From positions 4,960,001 to 5,024,000 of the forward strand of contig NZ_CP041244.1 in the NCBI RefSeq assembly GCF_006547145.1: a stretch of DNA of 64,000 nucleotides. Reading direction: 5' to 3'. Below the pieces are notes generated by a model. The model searched no databases. It was given only the letters and a program-made list of their open reading frames with translations, and was not told where the DNA came from. The translations under genes were made by a program, and so were the position numbers. The DNA is from Actinomadura sp. WMMA1423 (GTDB lineage: Bacteria; Actinomycetota; Actinomycetes; Streptosporangiales; Streptosporangiaceae). Shown here one piece after another: positions 9,116 to 19,324 of the stretch (position 1 is its first letter; the number at the start of each line of letters is the position of its first letter).

Positions 9116-9510
9116 TCCTCGTCGTCATCGTCGTCGGGGAGGAGCAGGTGGAGCAGCCAGCCGACGACGCCGACGACGATCGCGCCCCAGAAGGCAGGCC
9201 AGAACCCGGCGACGTGGAAAGGCAGGTCGAGCCCCTCCGCCAGCTCGCTGGTCAGCCAGAGCAGCAGCGCGTTCACCACGAGCCCGATCAGCCCGAGCGT
9301 GAGGACGTAGAAGGCGCAGCCCAGGGTCTTGATGATCGGTTTGAGGAAGGCGTTGACCAGGCCGAAGATGACGGCGACCGCGACCAGCGTGAGGATCCGC
9401 CGGGAGGTGGTCTGGTCGCCGAGCGTGATGCCGTCGATCAGGACCGTGGCGACCCACAGGGCGACCGCGGTGGCGCCGACCTTGAGAAGTATTCGCACGC
9501 CACGCATCAT
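9112..9510 (-). CDS. Phage holin family (Phage_holin_4_2-like) membrane protein
   Basis: A small 132-residue membrane protein with four hydrophobic segments (about residues 5-25, 38-55, 62-85 and 105-125) and a C-terminal acidic tail of consecutive Asp residues. The NAFLKPIIK stretch between helices 2 and 3 is typical of the family. Despite the name, these are chromosomal proteins of unknown role in actinobacteria and not evidence of a prophage. ATG 9510 and the following ATG (9507) are both possible starts. It converges on the coiled-coil gene, and the two stop codons overlap in a CTAG. Confidence 0.82.
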   Translation of the reverse strand: MMRGVRILLKVGATAVALWVATVLIDGITLGDQTTSRRILTLVAVAVIFGLVNAFLKPIIKTLGCAFYVLTLGLIGLVVNALLLWLTSELAEGLDLPFHVAGFWPAFWGAIVVGVVGWLLHLLLPDDDDDED

Positions 9511-9663
9511 GCTGGCCGGGAACCGCCCATGTCATCCCACTGGGAGACGATACGGGCGGTGACCCCTGTCATAACGGCGGATGACCCGCTGGCCCGCGTC
9601 GTCCGCGTTCTAGGGAGCAACCTGTCTCGAAGTGGCCGCAGCCACGCACGCGAACGCGTGACC

Positions 9664-9703
9664 TGCCCGGTGGAGCGAAGCCGGAGGCGAGCGGAACCGG
9701 GCA
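9664..9703. repeat. Inverted repeat in an intergenic region rich in GAGCGAAG-type repeats
   Basis: TGCCCGGT at 9664-9671 is perfectly complementary to ACCGGGCA at 9696-9703, giving an 8-bp stem around a 24-base loop. The loop and flanks (9640-9780) carry several variants of GGAGCGAAG, GGCGAGCGG and CGCGAAGCG. It sits in the 283-base gap between two leftward genes, downstream of the gene at 9794-10252, so it may serve as that gene's transcription terminator. The repetitive flanks could also mean a small dispersed element. No coding sequence is supported in 9511-9793. Confidence 0.4.
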
Positions 9704-9793
9704 GATCGCGAAGCGATGCCGCGTTCGCCCAGGCACGGTCACGCAGCGAGCCGCCAGGCGAGCGAAGTGGGCCGGGACTGTCGAAAACACAGC

Positions 9794-10252
9794 CTACTCG
9801 GCGCGGTCGAAGAAGGGGGAGGTCGCGGCGACCTGCGAGCCGGTGCCGGTCCCCCGTCCCGCGACGCGGGTGCCCTGCACGGCGGCCTCGCGGGGCGCGC
9901 CCTGCCGCGCGGCGTCCCGGCCGGCCGAGCTCTGCCGGACGCGGGCCAGCTCGCGCTCCAGGCGGCGCTTCTCCATCTCCAGGGTGGTCAGGGACTCCTC
10001 GTGCTCCTCGCGCAGGTCGCGCAGGTCGCGACGGGTGCGGATGCGGCGGACGGCGCCCTTGAAGGTGAGCGCCATGCCGGCGAGGAAGACGAGGGCCACG
10101 CCCGCGCCGGAGAGGAAAAGCTGCCATTCGCTCTCCAGGCCGGGGACGCTCTGGCCGAAGACGACGAGGTCCGCGGGGCCGGTGTTGTCCATGACGACAC
10201 CGGCCCCGACGGCGATGGCGGCCGCGACCAGGAGAAAACCGACGAACACCAT
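9794..10252 (-). CDS. Small membrane protein with LapA-like two-helix N-terminus
   Basis: A 152-residue protein. ATG 10252 is preceded by an AGAGGAGA ribosome binding site, which favours it over the longer in-frame start at 10297. Two membrane helices (about residues 3-20 and 40-65) are followed by a basic charged helix (RRIRTRRDLRDLREE...) that probably forms a coiled coil, then an Ala/Gly/Arg-rich disordered tail. The topology resembles LapA-domain or DUF1049-like envelope proteins. No enzymatic motif is visible. It appears to be a single-gene unit facing away from the HAD gene. Confidence 0.75.
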   Translation of the reverse strand: MVFVGFLLVAAAIAVGAGVVMDNTGPADLVVFGQSVPGLESEWQLFLSGAGVALVFLAGMALTFKGAVRRIRTRRDLRDLREEHEESLTTLEMEKRRLERELARVRQSSAGRDAARQGAPREAAVQGTRVAGRGTGTGSQVAATSPFFDRAE

Positions 10253-10446
10253 GGGCAGATCTCCTCTGCAGTGACTCCGGAGGGGGAACGGAGGCACACC
10301 ACCTTGCCAGACCGAAACTCGATCATGTCGAAATCGTCGGATAAATGCTGGTCAGTAGGCATTCGTCCGGACCTGCGCGCCGGGTTCCGTTCCGATCGCG
10401 GCGGGGTACTGACGGGACATCGCGACGAGATCACTGGAGGGGGCCC

Positions 10447-11109
10447 ATGCCCGTGCAGGCCATCGTGTTCGACCTGGACGGCGTCCTGATCGACTCCGAG
10501 CCGGTGTGGGAGGAGGTCCGGCGCGGCTACGTCGCCGAGCGCGGCGGGCGCTGGCTGCCCGACACCCAGGACCGGCTCATGGGCATGAGCACCGAGGAGT
10601 GGGCGGACTACATCGCCACCGACCTCGTCGACGGGGTCACGGCCGAGGAGGTCGCCTACGAGGTCGTCGACCGGATGTCGCAGCGCTACGAGGGCGGGCT
10701 GCCGCTGCTGCCGGGCGCCGAGGACGCCGTCCGCCGGATGGCCGCTTACCGGCCGCTCGGGCTGGCCAGTTCGTCCCCGCGCGCCCTGATCGACATCGTG
10801 CTCGCGCACCTCGGGGTCGACTCCCTCTTCCACGCGACCCTGTCGACCGAGGAGGTCGAGCGCGGCAAGCCCGCGCCCGACGGCTACCTAGTCGTCGCGG
10901 CGCGGATGGACGTCACCGGGCCGGACTGCGTCGCGATCGAGGACTCCAGCAACGGGCTCCGGTCGGCGCACGCGGCGGGGATGAAGGTGATCGCCATCCC
11001 GCGCCCGGCGCACCCGCCGGCGGCCGACGCGCTGGCGCTGGCCTCGCACGTCGCGGGCGGCCTCGACGAGCTGACCCCCGAGCTCGCGGAGGCGGTTTTC
11101 CACAGGTGA
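10447..11109 (+). CDS. HAD-superfamily phosphatase (beta-phosphoglucomutase/phosphatase-like)
   Basis: A 220-residue haloacid dehalogenase-fold hydrolase of subfamily IA. Motif I is FDLDGVLIDSE (about residues 7-17, nucleophile D9 and general acid D11). Motif II is ASSSPR (about 105), motif III the Lys in RGKPAPD (about 143) and motif IV AIEDSSNG (about 163). The helical cap lies between motifs I and II. The FDLDGVLIDSEPVW form is typical of phosphatases acting on sugar phosphates or 2-deoxyglucose-6-P; the exact substrate cannot be told. ATG 10447 follows a GGAGGGGG ribosome binding site. It stands as a single gene between divergent and recQ transcription units. Confidence 0.9.
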   Translation: MPVQAIVFDLDGVLIDSEPVWEEVRRGYVAERGGRWLPDTQDRLMGMSTEEWADYIATDLVDGVTAEEVAYEVVDRMSQRYEGGLPLLPGAEDAVRRMAAYRPLGLASSSPRALIDIVLAHLGVDSLFHATLSTEEVERGKPAPDGYLVVAARMDVTGPDCVAIEDSSNGLRSAHAAGMKVIAIPRPAHPPAADALALASHVAGGLDELTPELAEAVFHR

Positions 11110-11141
11110 ACGTTCGGGGGACGGGTGTCGGCGGCGGTTCG

Positions 11142-11147
11142 TAGTAT
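11142..11147 (+). promoter_or_regulatory. Leaderless-type -10 element of recQ
   Basis: TAGTAT lies exactly six bases before the GTG start (11154). That is the spacing expected for a -10 hexamer whose transcript begins at the start codon. No ribosome binding site is visible, which supports leaderless translation. No clear -35 is seen. Confidence 0.5.
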
Positions 11148-11153
11148 GGGCCG

Positions 11154-12980
<1,827 letters not shown>

Positions 12981-13102
12981 CCCGCACCCCGCAAGGCCTG
13001 CGTGCCCGGCCACGGTCGAGCGCGGCTCCTGCGGGCTCGTCGCGACGGCCTTGGTCGGTGTTGCCCGGTCGGGTCGTGTTCGGCGGGGTTGCGGGGAACT
13101 CT

Positions 13103-13120
13103 CAGGGTTCTCCCAGGGTT
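13103..13120 (+). promoter_or_regulatory. Direct repeat CAGGGTT with 11-base period (probable OmpR-family regulator site)
   Basis: CAGGGTT occurs at 13103-13109 and again at 13114-13120, exactly 11 bases apart, about 34 bases upstream of the DUF5666 gene. OmpR/PhoB-family response regulators bind tandem half-sites with this 10-11-base period. The next genes encode such a regulator and its kinase, so autoregulation is a reasonable inference. Confidence 0.45.
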
Positions 13121-13153
13121 CGGTGTGGGCTTCTGCCAGGCGGGGGCGGTTAC

Positions 13154-13624
13154 ATGATCCGCATGCGAAACAACCGGAAGACGATCGCGGCCGGTGCGGG
13201 CGCCGCCGGGCTGCTCGGGCTCGGCCTCTACTTCTCCGTCCCCGCCTTCGCCGACGACCCCGCGCCCTCCCCCTCCCCCACGGCGCACGCGGGCAAGGGC
13301 CACCCCGGCAAGGGGCACCCGTTCCGCCGGGCGCGCGCGCTGAACGGCGTCCACGGCGAGGCCACCGTCAAGCGCAAGGACGGCTTCCACCTCGCCACCT
13401 GGCAGCGCGGCAAGATCACGTCCGTCTCGGCGACCGGGCTGACCGTCCGCAGCGAGGACGGCGCCTCCTGGACGTGGACCACCGACGGCAAGACCCGCGT
13501 CCGCAAGGACGGCGACAAGGCGTCCCTCAAGAATCTCGCCGCCGGCGACCAGGTCCTCGTGGCCGGGGAGCGCTCCGGGGCCACCCGCACCGCCCGCCTG
13601 GTCCGCGAACCCCGGAAGCGCTGA
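13154..13624 (+). CDS. Secreted DUF5666-like domain protein
   Basis: A 156-residue exported protein. A basic start (MIRMRNNRK) is followed by a hydrophobic core and a signal peptidase I site near AFA-DDP (about residue 36). A Pro/Ser-rich and Lys/His/Gly-rich spacer (KGHPGKGHP) leads to a single small beta-barrel domain (about 85-150: GKITSVSATGLTVRSEDG, then a TWTTDGKTRVRKDG hairpin and GDQVLVAGER), matching the DUF5666 pattern. ATG 13163 is an alternative start. It precedes a two-component system on the same strand, 78 bases away. Small secreted proteins are often linked to such systems as target or sensor input, which is inference. Confidence 0.78.
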   Translation: MIRMRNNRKTIAAGAGAAGLLGLGLYFSVPAFADDPAPSPSPTAHAGKGHPGKGHPFRRARALNGVHGEATVKRKDGFHLATWQRGKITSVSATGLTVRSEDGASWTWTTDGKTRVRKDGDKASLKNLAAGDQVLVAGERSGATRTARLVREPRKR

Positions 13625-13702
13625 CCCGCCGGCACCGGCAATGCCAGGTAGTTTCGGGCGGGAAAGCCCGATGTGCGGGCACAGAGCGAGCTGCGGGAGC
13701 CG

Positions 13703-14386
13703 ATGAGCGAGAGCCGGCGGGTGCTCGTCGTGGACGACGAGGCCAACATCCGCGACCTCATCGAGGTCGCGCTGCGCTTCCACGGCTTCGCGACCGCCAC
13801 CGCCGGCACGGGCGAGGAGGCGCTGCGGGCCGTCCGCGAGGCGCGGCCCGACCTCGTCCTGCTGGACGTCATGCTGCCCGACCTGGAGGGCTTCGAGGTC
13901 TGCCGCCGGCTGCGCGCGGACGGCGACCAGGTCCCGGTGATCTTCCTGACCGCGCGGGACACGCCGTCCGACACCGTCACGGGCCTCACGCTCGGCGGTG
14001 ACGACTACGTCACCAAGCCGTTCTCGATCGAGGCGCTGATCGCCCGGGTGCGGGCCGTCCTGCGCCGGGCGGCCCCGCCCGGGCCCGCCACCGGGCCGGT
14101 GCTGCGCGTCGCCGACCTCGAACTCGACGAGGCGCACTGGACGGTGCGGCGCGGCGGCGTCCCCGTCGAGCTGTCCCCGACCGAGTTCCGGCTGCTCGCC
14201 TACCTCATGCGCCACGCGGGCATGGTGCTCTCGCGCGCCCAGCTCCTCGACGGCGTGTGGGGCTGGGACCACGGGAACCCGCAGGTCGTCGAGACCTACA
14301 TCAGCTACCTGCGCCGCAAGCTGGACCCGCTCGGCACCCCGCTGATCCACACCCAGCGCGGGGTGGGCTACGCGCTGCGGCCATGA
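13703..14386 (+). CDS. OmpR-family response regulator
   Basis: A 227-residue regulator. The receiver domain (about residues 5-118) has the acidic pair VVDDE, the phosphoacceptor Asp in LVLLDVMLPD (about residue 54), the Thr of FLTARD and the Lys of VTKPFS. A winged-helix DNA-binding domain (about 130-226) follows, with ELSPTEFRLLAYLM and YISYLRRKLD. ATG 13703 has a GGGAG ribosome binding site; a GTG at 13673 is possible but leads into non-conserved sequence. The stop overlaps the start of the histidine kinase gene (ATGA), so the two are co-translated. It probably controls the DUF5666 gene and itself through the 11-base-period repeat upstream. Confidence 0.93.
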   Translation: MSESRRVLVVDDEANIRDLIEVALRFHGFATATAGTGEEALRAVREARPDLVLLDVMLPDLEGFEVCRRLRADGDQVPVIFLTARDTPSDTVTGLTLGGDDYVTKPFSIEALIARVRAVLRRAAPPGPATGPVLRVADLELDEAHWTVRRGGVPVELSPTEFRLLAYLMRHAGMVLSRAQLLDGVWGWDHGNPQVVETYISYLRRKLDPLGTPLIHTQRGVGYALRP

Positions 14387-15711
14387 CGCTCAACGCCCGG
14401 CTCCTCACCGGCCTGCTCGCGATCACCACCGCCGGGCTGGCGATCATGGGCCTGGTCAGCGCGCTCGTCCTGAACGGGTACCTGATGCACCGCGTGGACG
14501 GGCAGCTCCAGGCCACCCGCGACCGCGCCGTCGCCCGCCTCCTGCGCCCCGGCCTGCCGGAGCAGGGGGTGGCGCCCGCGCAGTTCGTGGTGCTGTCGGT
14601 CGGCCCGGCCGGACGGGTCCGCGTCCTCAGCGGCGACGCGCCGGCACCCGAGCAGGCGGTGCGGGAGGTGCGGCGGCTCGGCCCGGACGAGCTGGCCGCC
14701 CGCGCGCGCACCCTCGAACCGTTCTCGCTGCCCGGGCTCCGCGCTGTGGCGCGGCCCTCGCGGAACGGCGTCATCGTGGTGGCCGCTCCCCTCACCGAGA
14801 TCCATGCCGCCGTCCGCAACCTCGTCCTCTCCGAGATCGCGACGGCCGCCCTGCTGCTGGCCGTCCTGCTCGTGCTCGGCCGGTGGCTCATCCGCCGCGG
14901 CCTGCTGCCGCTGGACCGGATGGCCGCGACCGCGCACGCCATCACCGCGGGCGGCGACCTGCGCGCCCGCATGCCCGGCCCCGGGCAGCGCACCGAGACG
15001 GCCCGCCTCGCCTCCGCCATCAACGTGATGCTGGAGCGGATCGAGCAGGCGTTCTGGGCGCGCAGCCGGTCCGAGGCCCGGGTCCGCGAGTTCGCCGCCG
15101 ACGCCTCCCACGAGCTGCGGACGCCGCTCACGACCGTCCAGGGCTACGCGGAGCTGTACCGGCACGGCGCCCTCGGATCCGACGAGCTGCCCGACGCGAT
15201 GCGCCGCATCGAGGAGGAGGCCCGCCGGATGAACAGTCTCGTCACCGACCTCCTCGAACTCGCCCGTCTCGACCGCGAGGCGTCGCTGCGCCCCGTCCGC
15301 ACAGATCTCGTCGCCCTCGCCAGGGACGCCGTGGCCGACGCGACCGCCGCCGACCCCGACCGTCCCATCGTGCTGGACGCCCCTGACACTCTGGCCGCGA
15401 CGGTCGACGAGGCCCGCATCCGCCAGGTGTTCGCGAACCTCCTGGCCAACGTGCGGGCTCACACACCCCCCGGAACGCCCACGACCGTCCGTCTGGCGCC
15501 GGGCCTGATCGAGGTGGCGGACGAGGGGCCGGGCATGGCCCCCGAGGACGCCGCGCGAGCCTTCGAACGCTTCCACCGGGGCGCGCAGGGCGGCACCGGC
15601 CTCGGCCTCCCCATCGTCGCCGCCATCGCCGCCGCCCATGGCGGACGCGCCGAACTGCTCTCCGCGCCGTCGAAGGGGACGGTCGTCCGCATCACGCTCG
15701 GTTCCCACTGA
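14383..15711 (+). CDS. Membrane sensor histidine kinase partner of the OmpR-type regulator
   Basis: A 442-residue kinase. There is an N-terminal membrane helix (about residues 8-28), an extracytoplasmic sensor segment (about 30-140) and a second membrane helix (about 145-165). A HAMP linker (about 166-220) leads to the dimerisation domain with phosphoacceptor His in FAADASHELRTPL, then an HATPase_c domain with N box (QVFANLLANVRAHT), G1 (VADEGPGMAPED) and G2 (GGTGLGLPIV). All catalytic motifs are intact. It starts at ATG 14383, overlapping the regulator stop by four bases. The ligand is unknown. Confidence 0.93.
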   Translation: MTLNARLLTGLLAITTAGLAIMGLVSALVLNGYLMHRVDGQLQATRDRAVARLLRPGLPEQGVAPAQFVVLSVGPAGRVRVLSGDAPAPEQAVREVRRLGPDELAARARTLEPFSLPGLRAVARPSRNGVIVVAAPLTEIHAAVRNLVLSEIATAALLLAVLLVLGRWLIRRGLLPLDRMAATAHAITAGGDLRARMPGPGQRTETARLASAINVMLERIEQAFWARSRSEARVREFAADASHELRTPLTTVQGYAELYRHGALGSDELPDAMRRIEEEARRMNSLVTDLLELARLDREASLRPVRTDLVALARDAVADATAADPDRPIVLDAPDTLAATVDEARIRQVFANLLANVRAHTPPGTPTTVRLAPGLIEVADEGPGMAPEDAARAFERFHRGAQGGTGLGLPIVAAIAAAHGGRAELLSAPSKGTVVRITLGSH

Positions 15712-15789
15712 GCGGGACACGCCGGTGCCGGTGGGGACGCCGTCCTGCACAGTCCGAGGGTCGGCTCCCCGAACCGAAGGAACCGCAGC

Positions 15790-16758
15790 ATGGCCGGGTG
15801 GAGTCATCGGTACGCGCGCGTCAACGGCCTGGACGTCCACTATGTGGAGCAGGGGGAGGGGCCCCTCGTCGTCCTCCTGCACGGCTTCCCGCACATCTGG
15901 TTCAGCTGGCGTCACCAGATCGGGCCGCTCGCCGACGCGGGGTTCCGGGTCGTCGCGCCCGACATGCGGGGAATGGGGCACACCGGCGGCCCGCGGGACC
16001 ACCGCGAGTACGACGTCGACCGGATCGTGGGCGACCTCACCGGCCTGCTCGACCACCTCGGCGAGGAGCGGGCCGTCTTCAGCGGCCTCGACTTCGGCCT
16101 GTTCGCCGCCTACGACCTCGCCTACCACGCCCCGGACCGCGTCGCCGCGATCATCGGGCTGGAGAACCCCTTCTTCACCCCGAGCGAGGAGTCGCCGCTG
16201 ACGCTCGCCGCCCGCCAGGCGAAGCGGCACTTCAACCACATCCACTACTTCGCCGAACCCGGCGTCGCCGACCGCGACCTCGCCGCCGCGCCCCGCGAGT
16301 TCCTGCGCAAGGTCTTCTACGCGCTCTCCAGCGACTATCACTACCTCGACGTCTGGCGGAAACCTCCTGGGACGTCCTATATCGACGCCCTCCCCGAGAC
16401 GCCGCCGCTCCCCTGGGCGTGGCTGACCGAGACGGAGCTGGAGTTCTACGTCGACGCCTACGGCCGCAGCGGCTTCACCGGCGGGCTCAACTGGTACCGG
16501 GCGATGGACCTGTCCTGGGAGTACCGCAAGACCTACGACGGCCGGAAGAACCCCGTCCCGTACTACTTCATCGGGAGCGAGCAGGACACCGACCTCGAGG
16601 GCTGGCACGGCGACGACCCCCTGAGCAGGCTCGGCGAACACCACGCCGACGTCCGCGGCGTCCAGATGATCAAGAACGCCGGCCACATGATGCAGATGGA
16701 GCGGCCCGCCGAGACCACGGCGGCCATGCTCGTATTCCTCGCGGGGAGCGCCAGGTGA
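15790..16758 (+). CDS. Alpha/beta hydrolase, epoxide hydrolase-like
   Basis: A 322-residue alpha/beta hydrolase of the epoxide hydrolase/haloalkane dehalogenase group. The oxyanion-hole motif is HGFPHIWFSW (about residues 34-43). The nucleophile elbow is SGLDFG, so the nucleophile would be Asp rather than Ser, as in epoxide hydrolases. The acid is probably in the GSEQDTD loop and the catalytic His in NAGHMMQMERP (about 299). A cap domain occupies about 140-230. The start ATG 15790 follows GAAGGAACC. The stop overlaps the next gene's GTG (GTGA), forming an operon with an SDR oxidoreductase that may act on the same substrate. The substrate is unknown. Confidence 0.87.
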   Translation: MAGWSHRYARVNGLDVHYVEQGEGPLVVLLHGFPHIWFSWRHQIGPLADAGFRVVAPDMRGMGHTGGPRDHREYDVDRIVGDLTGLLDHLGEERAVFSGLDFGLFAAYDLAYHAPDRVAAIIGLENPFFTPSEESPLTLAARQAKRHFNHIHYFAEPGVADRDLAAAPREFLRKVFYALSSDYHYLDVWRKPPGTSYIDALPETPPLPWAWLTETELEFYVDAYGRSGFTGGLNWYRAMDLSWEYRKTYDGRKNPVPYYFIGSEQDTDLEGWHGDDPLSRLGEHHADVRGVQMIKNAGHMMQMERPAETTAAMLVFLAGSAR

Positions 16759-17618
16759 GCCTTAACGAAGACCGGGTCGTCGTCGTCACCGGCGCCAGCC
16801 GCGGCGCCGGGAAGGGCATCGCGCTGGCCCTCGGCGCGACCGGCGCGACCGTGTACGTGACGGGACGGACCCGCTCGGAGGGCGACTCCGACCTGCCCGG
16901 CACCGTCTTCGCCACGGCGGAGGAGATCGACGCGCGCGGCGGCACCGGCGTGCCCGTCGTCTGCGACCACTCCGACGACGCGCAGGTCGCCGACCTGTTC
17001 AAGCGGGTGGAGCGCGAGCACGGGGCGCTGGACATCCTCGTCAACAACGCGTTCACGATCCCGGACGGCCTCACCCGCCAAGGGCCGTTCTGGGAGAAGC
17101 CCCTGGCGCTCCAGAGCATGTTCGACGTGGGGATGCGCTCGGCCTACGTGGCCAGCTACAACGCGGCCCCGCTGCTGGTGCGCAACAACGCGGGCCTCGT
17201 CGTCAACACCTCGTCCTTCGGGGGACGCTGCTACATGCACGGCCCGGCCTACGGCGCGGGAAAGGCCGCCGTCGACAAGATGGCGCATGACATGGCGGTC
17301 GACTTCGAGCCCTACAACGTCGCCGTCATCTCGCTGTGGATGGGCCTGCTCAAAACCGAACGGAACAAGGCGCTCTTCGAGGGCGTCCCCGACCGGTACA
17401 GGTCGTTCGCGGCGGGCGCGGAGTCCGCCGAGTTCAGCGGACGGGTGATCGACGCGCTCGCCCGGCACCCGGAGCTCATGCGGTGGAACGGCCAGGTCCT
17501 CATCGGGGCCGAACTCGGCGCCGAACTGGGCGTGGTGGACGTCGACGGGAGCACTCCCCGGTCCCACCGCGGGCACCTCGGCGACCCGCCCACGTTCAGC
17601 CCCGCCGTCGTCAAGTAG
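16755..17618 (+). CDS. Short-chain dehydrogenase/reductase
   Basis: A 287-residue SDR with an N-terminal Rossmann motif (VTGASRGAGKGIA, about residues 10-22). An NNA motif (ILVNNAFT, about 98), a Ser in NTSSFGG and the catalytic Tyr/Lys in AYGAGKAAVDK (about 160-170) follow. The TxxxGxG fingerprint suggests NAD(P)-dependent oxidation or reduction of an alcohol or ketone. It starts at GTG 16755, coupled by a four-base overlap to the epoxide-hydrolase-like gene, so the two likely act in one catabolic or tailoring step. The C-terminus (about 230-287) is longer than in minimal SDRs. Confidence 0.9.
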   Translation: MSLNEDRVVVVTGASRGAGKGIALALGATGATVYVTGRTRSEGDSDLPGTVFATAEEIDARGGTGVPVVCDHSDDAQVADLFKRVEREHGALDILVNNAFTIPDGLTRQGPFWEKPLALQSMFDVGMRSAYVASYNAAPLLVRNNAGLVVNTSSFGGRCYMHGPAYGAGKAAVDKMAHDMAVDFEPYNVAVISLWMGLLKTERNKALFEGVPDRYRSFAAGAESAEFSGRVIDALARHPELMRWNGQVLIGAELGAELGVVDVDGSTPRSHRGHLGDPPTFSPAVVK

Positions 17619-17966
17619 TCGGCAACGCCTTCCTCAAGGCTCGCCCCGCCTCACGGCCGGAAATTCAACGGGACTTGTTCGCTCGGCCCGGGAACGTCCT
17701 ACATGAGGCACATTAGGCTTATTGCCGGGAGACAGTGCGCTGCCTCTCGCTCGCGCGGCGACTGCGATTAATGGCAATAGACCGGGAATGCCCCACGAAG
17801 TGGCACCTGACCTGGCACGCAGGCGGAGTTAGGATCCGAAACAGGGCAGAAGAACGACGCCCCGCCCATGACGCCCGGACGTCCTCTGTCCGTTTCCTTT
17901 CGTCCATCCCTGTTTGGCCGAGACCGAGCGAGAAAAGGCGATGGGACTCCAACAAGGAGGCACCAT
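17619..17966. other. Intergenic region upstream of the acetate-transporter gene
   Basis: A 348-base spacer with no supported gene. It is less GC-rich than its neighbours and should contain the promoter of the SatP-like gene. No sharp -35/-10 pair or palindrome stands out. The AAGGAGG ribosome binding site at 17954-17960 belongs to the downstream gene. Confidence 0.5.
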
Positions 17967-18593
17967 ATGACCCACGTCGAGCACGAGTCCACCCCCCAGG
18001 CCCCGTCCGCGGCCGCCGAGCCCGCGCCGCTGGGGCTGGCGGCGTTCGCCCTGACCACGTTCCTCTTCTCGGTCAAGAACGCCGGCTGGACAGACGGCAC
18101 CGACGCCTGGCTGAGCTACGCCCTCGCCTACGGCGGGCTCGTCCAGATCCTGGCCGGCATGTGGGAGTTCCGTAACCGCAACGTCTTCTGGGCGACGGTC
18201 TTCTCGTCCTACGGCGCCTTCTGGCTCGGCCTCGGCCTCTACGTCGTCCTGATCGCCGGAGGAGCGGCCCCCGCCCAGGAGGCCAACGACCTCGGCTGGA
18301 TCCTGCTCGCCTTCGCGATCTTCAACACCTACATCACGCTGTGGGCGACACAGGTCAACCAGGCCGTCCTCGCGGTGTTCGTCGCCTTCGAGGCCACACT
18401 GATCATCCTGTTCATCGGCAACTTCGCCACCAGCGAGACCACGGTCAAGATCGGCGGCTACCTGGGCGTCCTGACCGCCGTCTGCGCCTGGTACGCCTCC
18501 GCCGCCGGCCTCATCAACGGCATGACGGGCCGCACCTTCCTCGGCGTCGGCAAGCCGATGACGGCCCTGGCCTCCCGCAGCGGCCCCCGCTGA
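17967..18593 (+). CDS. Acetate uptake transporter family protein (GPR1/FUN34/YaaH, SatP-like)
   Basis: A 208-residue protein with six predicted membrane helices spread over about residues 25-195 and a short hydrophilic N-terminus. Family features include the early GLAAFALTTFLFS helix, YGGLVQILAGMWEFRNRN between helices 2 and 3, and an SSYGAFW helix-3 motif. Family members carry acetate or succinate with protons. The canonical signature begins N-P-[AV]-P-[LF]-G-L; here the matching element is APLGLAAF, a slightly altered form. ATG 17967 has a strong AAGGAGG ribosome binding site. It is monocistronic. Confidence 0.88.
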   Translation: MTHVEHESTPQAPSAAAEPAPLGLAAFALTTFLFSVKNAGWTDGTDAWLSYALAYGGLVQILAGMWEFRNRNVFWATVFSSYGAFWLGLGLYVVLIAGGAAPAQEANDLGWILLAFAIFNTYITLWATQVNQAVLAVFVAFEATLIILFIGNFATSETTVKIGGYLGVLTAVCAWYASAAGLINGMTGRTFLGVGKPMTALASRSGPR

Positions 18594-18645
18594 CCTTCGC
18601 CGGATCCGGCGGTCTCGCGGCCGTCTCGCCCGGCGAGGTCGGCGC

Positions 18646-18651
18646 TAGAGT
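18646..18651 (+). promoter_or_regulatory. Leaderless-type -10 element of the DUF1707 gene
   Basis: TAGAGT ends six bases before the GTG start at 18658, with no ribosome binding site between, as expected for a leaderless actinobacterial mRNA. A perfect palindrome, CGCCGGATCCGGCG, lies at 18598-18611, about 35 bases upstream of the hexamer. It could be a terminator of the transporter gene or an operator. Confidence 0.45.
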
Positions 18652-18657
18652 GAGGTC

Positions 18658-19200
18658 GTGACCCCCCGGCCGGAAGACCCGGCGCGCCTCGTCGGCGACG
18701 ACGACCGCGACACAGCCGTGCGGCGCCTGCGAGAGGCGTACGCCAAAGGGCACCTCACGCACGAGGAGATGGGCGATCGCCTCGACCTGGTCCTCGCCGC
18801 CAGGACGCAGGGCGACCTCGCCGCACCGCTGGCCTCGCTCCCCGAGGAGGACGCTGACACCTCGTCCACCATCGGCGCTCTCACCGGCCGGATCAAACGG
18901 GGCGGCCCCTGGCGGGTGCCCCGCACCCTCAAGGTCGAGTCCGCCTTCGGAAAAGTGCATCTGGACCTGTCCGAGGCGATCATCGAGCACCCGGTCGTGG
19001 ACATCGAACTCCAGGTCGGCACCGGCCGCGCCAAGATCACCGTCCCGCGCGACGCGATCGTCGAGATCGACGACCTCCACACCGGGCTGAAGGACGCCCG
19101 CTACACGCCCCGGCGCCCCACCCGCCCCGGCGGCCCCAAGATCCGGATCACCGGCTCCATGGGCCTCGGGCGCCTGAAGATCCACCACTCCCGCCGCTGA
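18658..19200 (+). CDS. DUF1707 domain protein with LiaF-like C-terminal domain
   Basis: A 180-residue soluble protein. The N-terminal DUF1707/SHOCT-like module (about residues 10-60) shows the family pattern DRDTAVRRLREAYAKGHL, then EEMGDRLDLVLAARTQGDL. The C-terminal half (about 95-178) is a beta-solenoid-like domain (SAFGKVHLDLSEA, VGTGRAKITVPRDA, GSMGLGRLKIH), resembling the C-terminus of LiaF-like cell-envelope-stress proteins. There is no membrane segment. An envelope-stress role is inferred from the domain pair. It is probably translated from a leaderless mRNA. Confidence 0.85.
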   Translation: MTPRPEDPARLVGDDDRDTAVRRLREAYAKGHLTHEEMGDRLDLVLAARTQGDLAAPLASLPEEDADTSSTIGALTGRIKRGGPWRVPRTLKVESAFGKVHLDLSEAIIEHPVVDIELQVGTGRAKITVPRDAIVEIDDLHTGLKDARYTPRRPTRPGGPKIRITGSMGLGRLKIHHSRR

Positions 19201-19324
19201 CGCCGCACCCCGGCCCGCCATAACGGTCGAGTTCCTATCAGCGGCGAGGCTACCGACGGTGCCCGCACAGCGCTAACGTGTGCTTTCGCGAGGCTGACCT
19301 GGAGCTTGTGGAGACGGGGGAAGT

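Noticed and set aside
9112..9510. Prophage indicated by a holin-family gene
   Set aside because: Holin-4-2-type proteins are ordinary chromosomal membrane proteins in actinobacteria, and no other phage gene is near.
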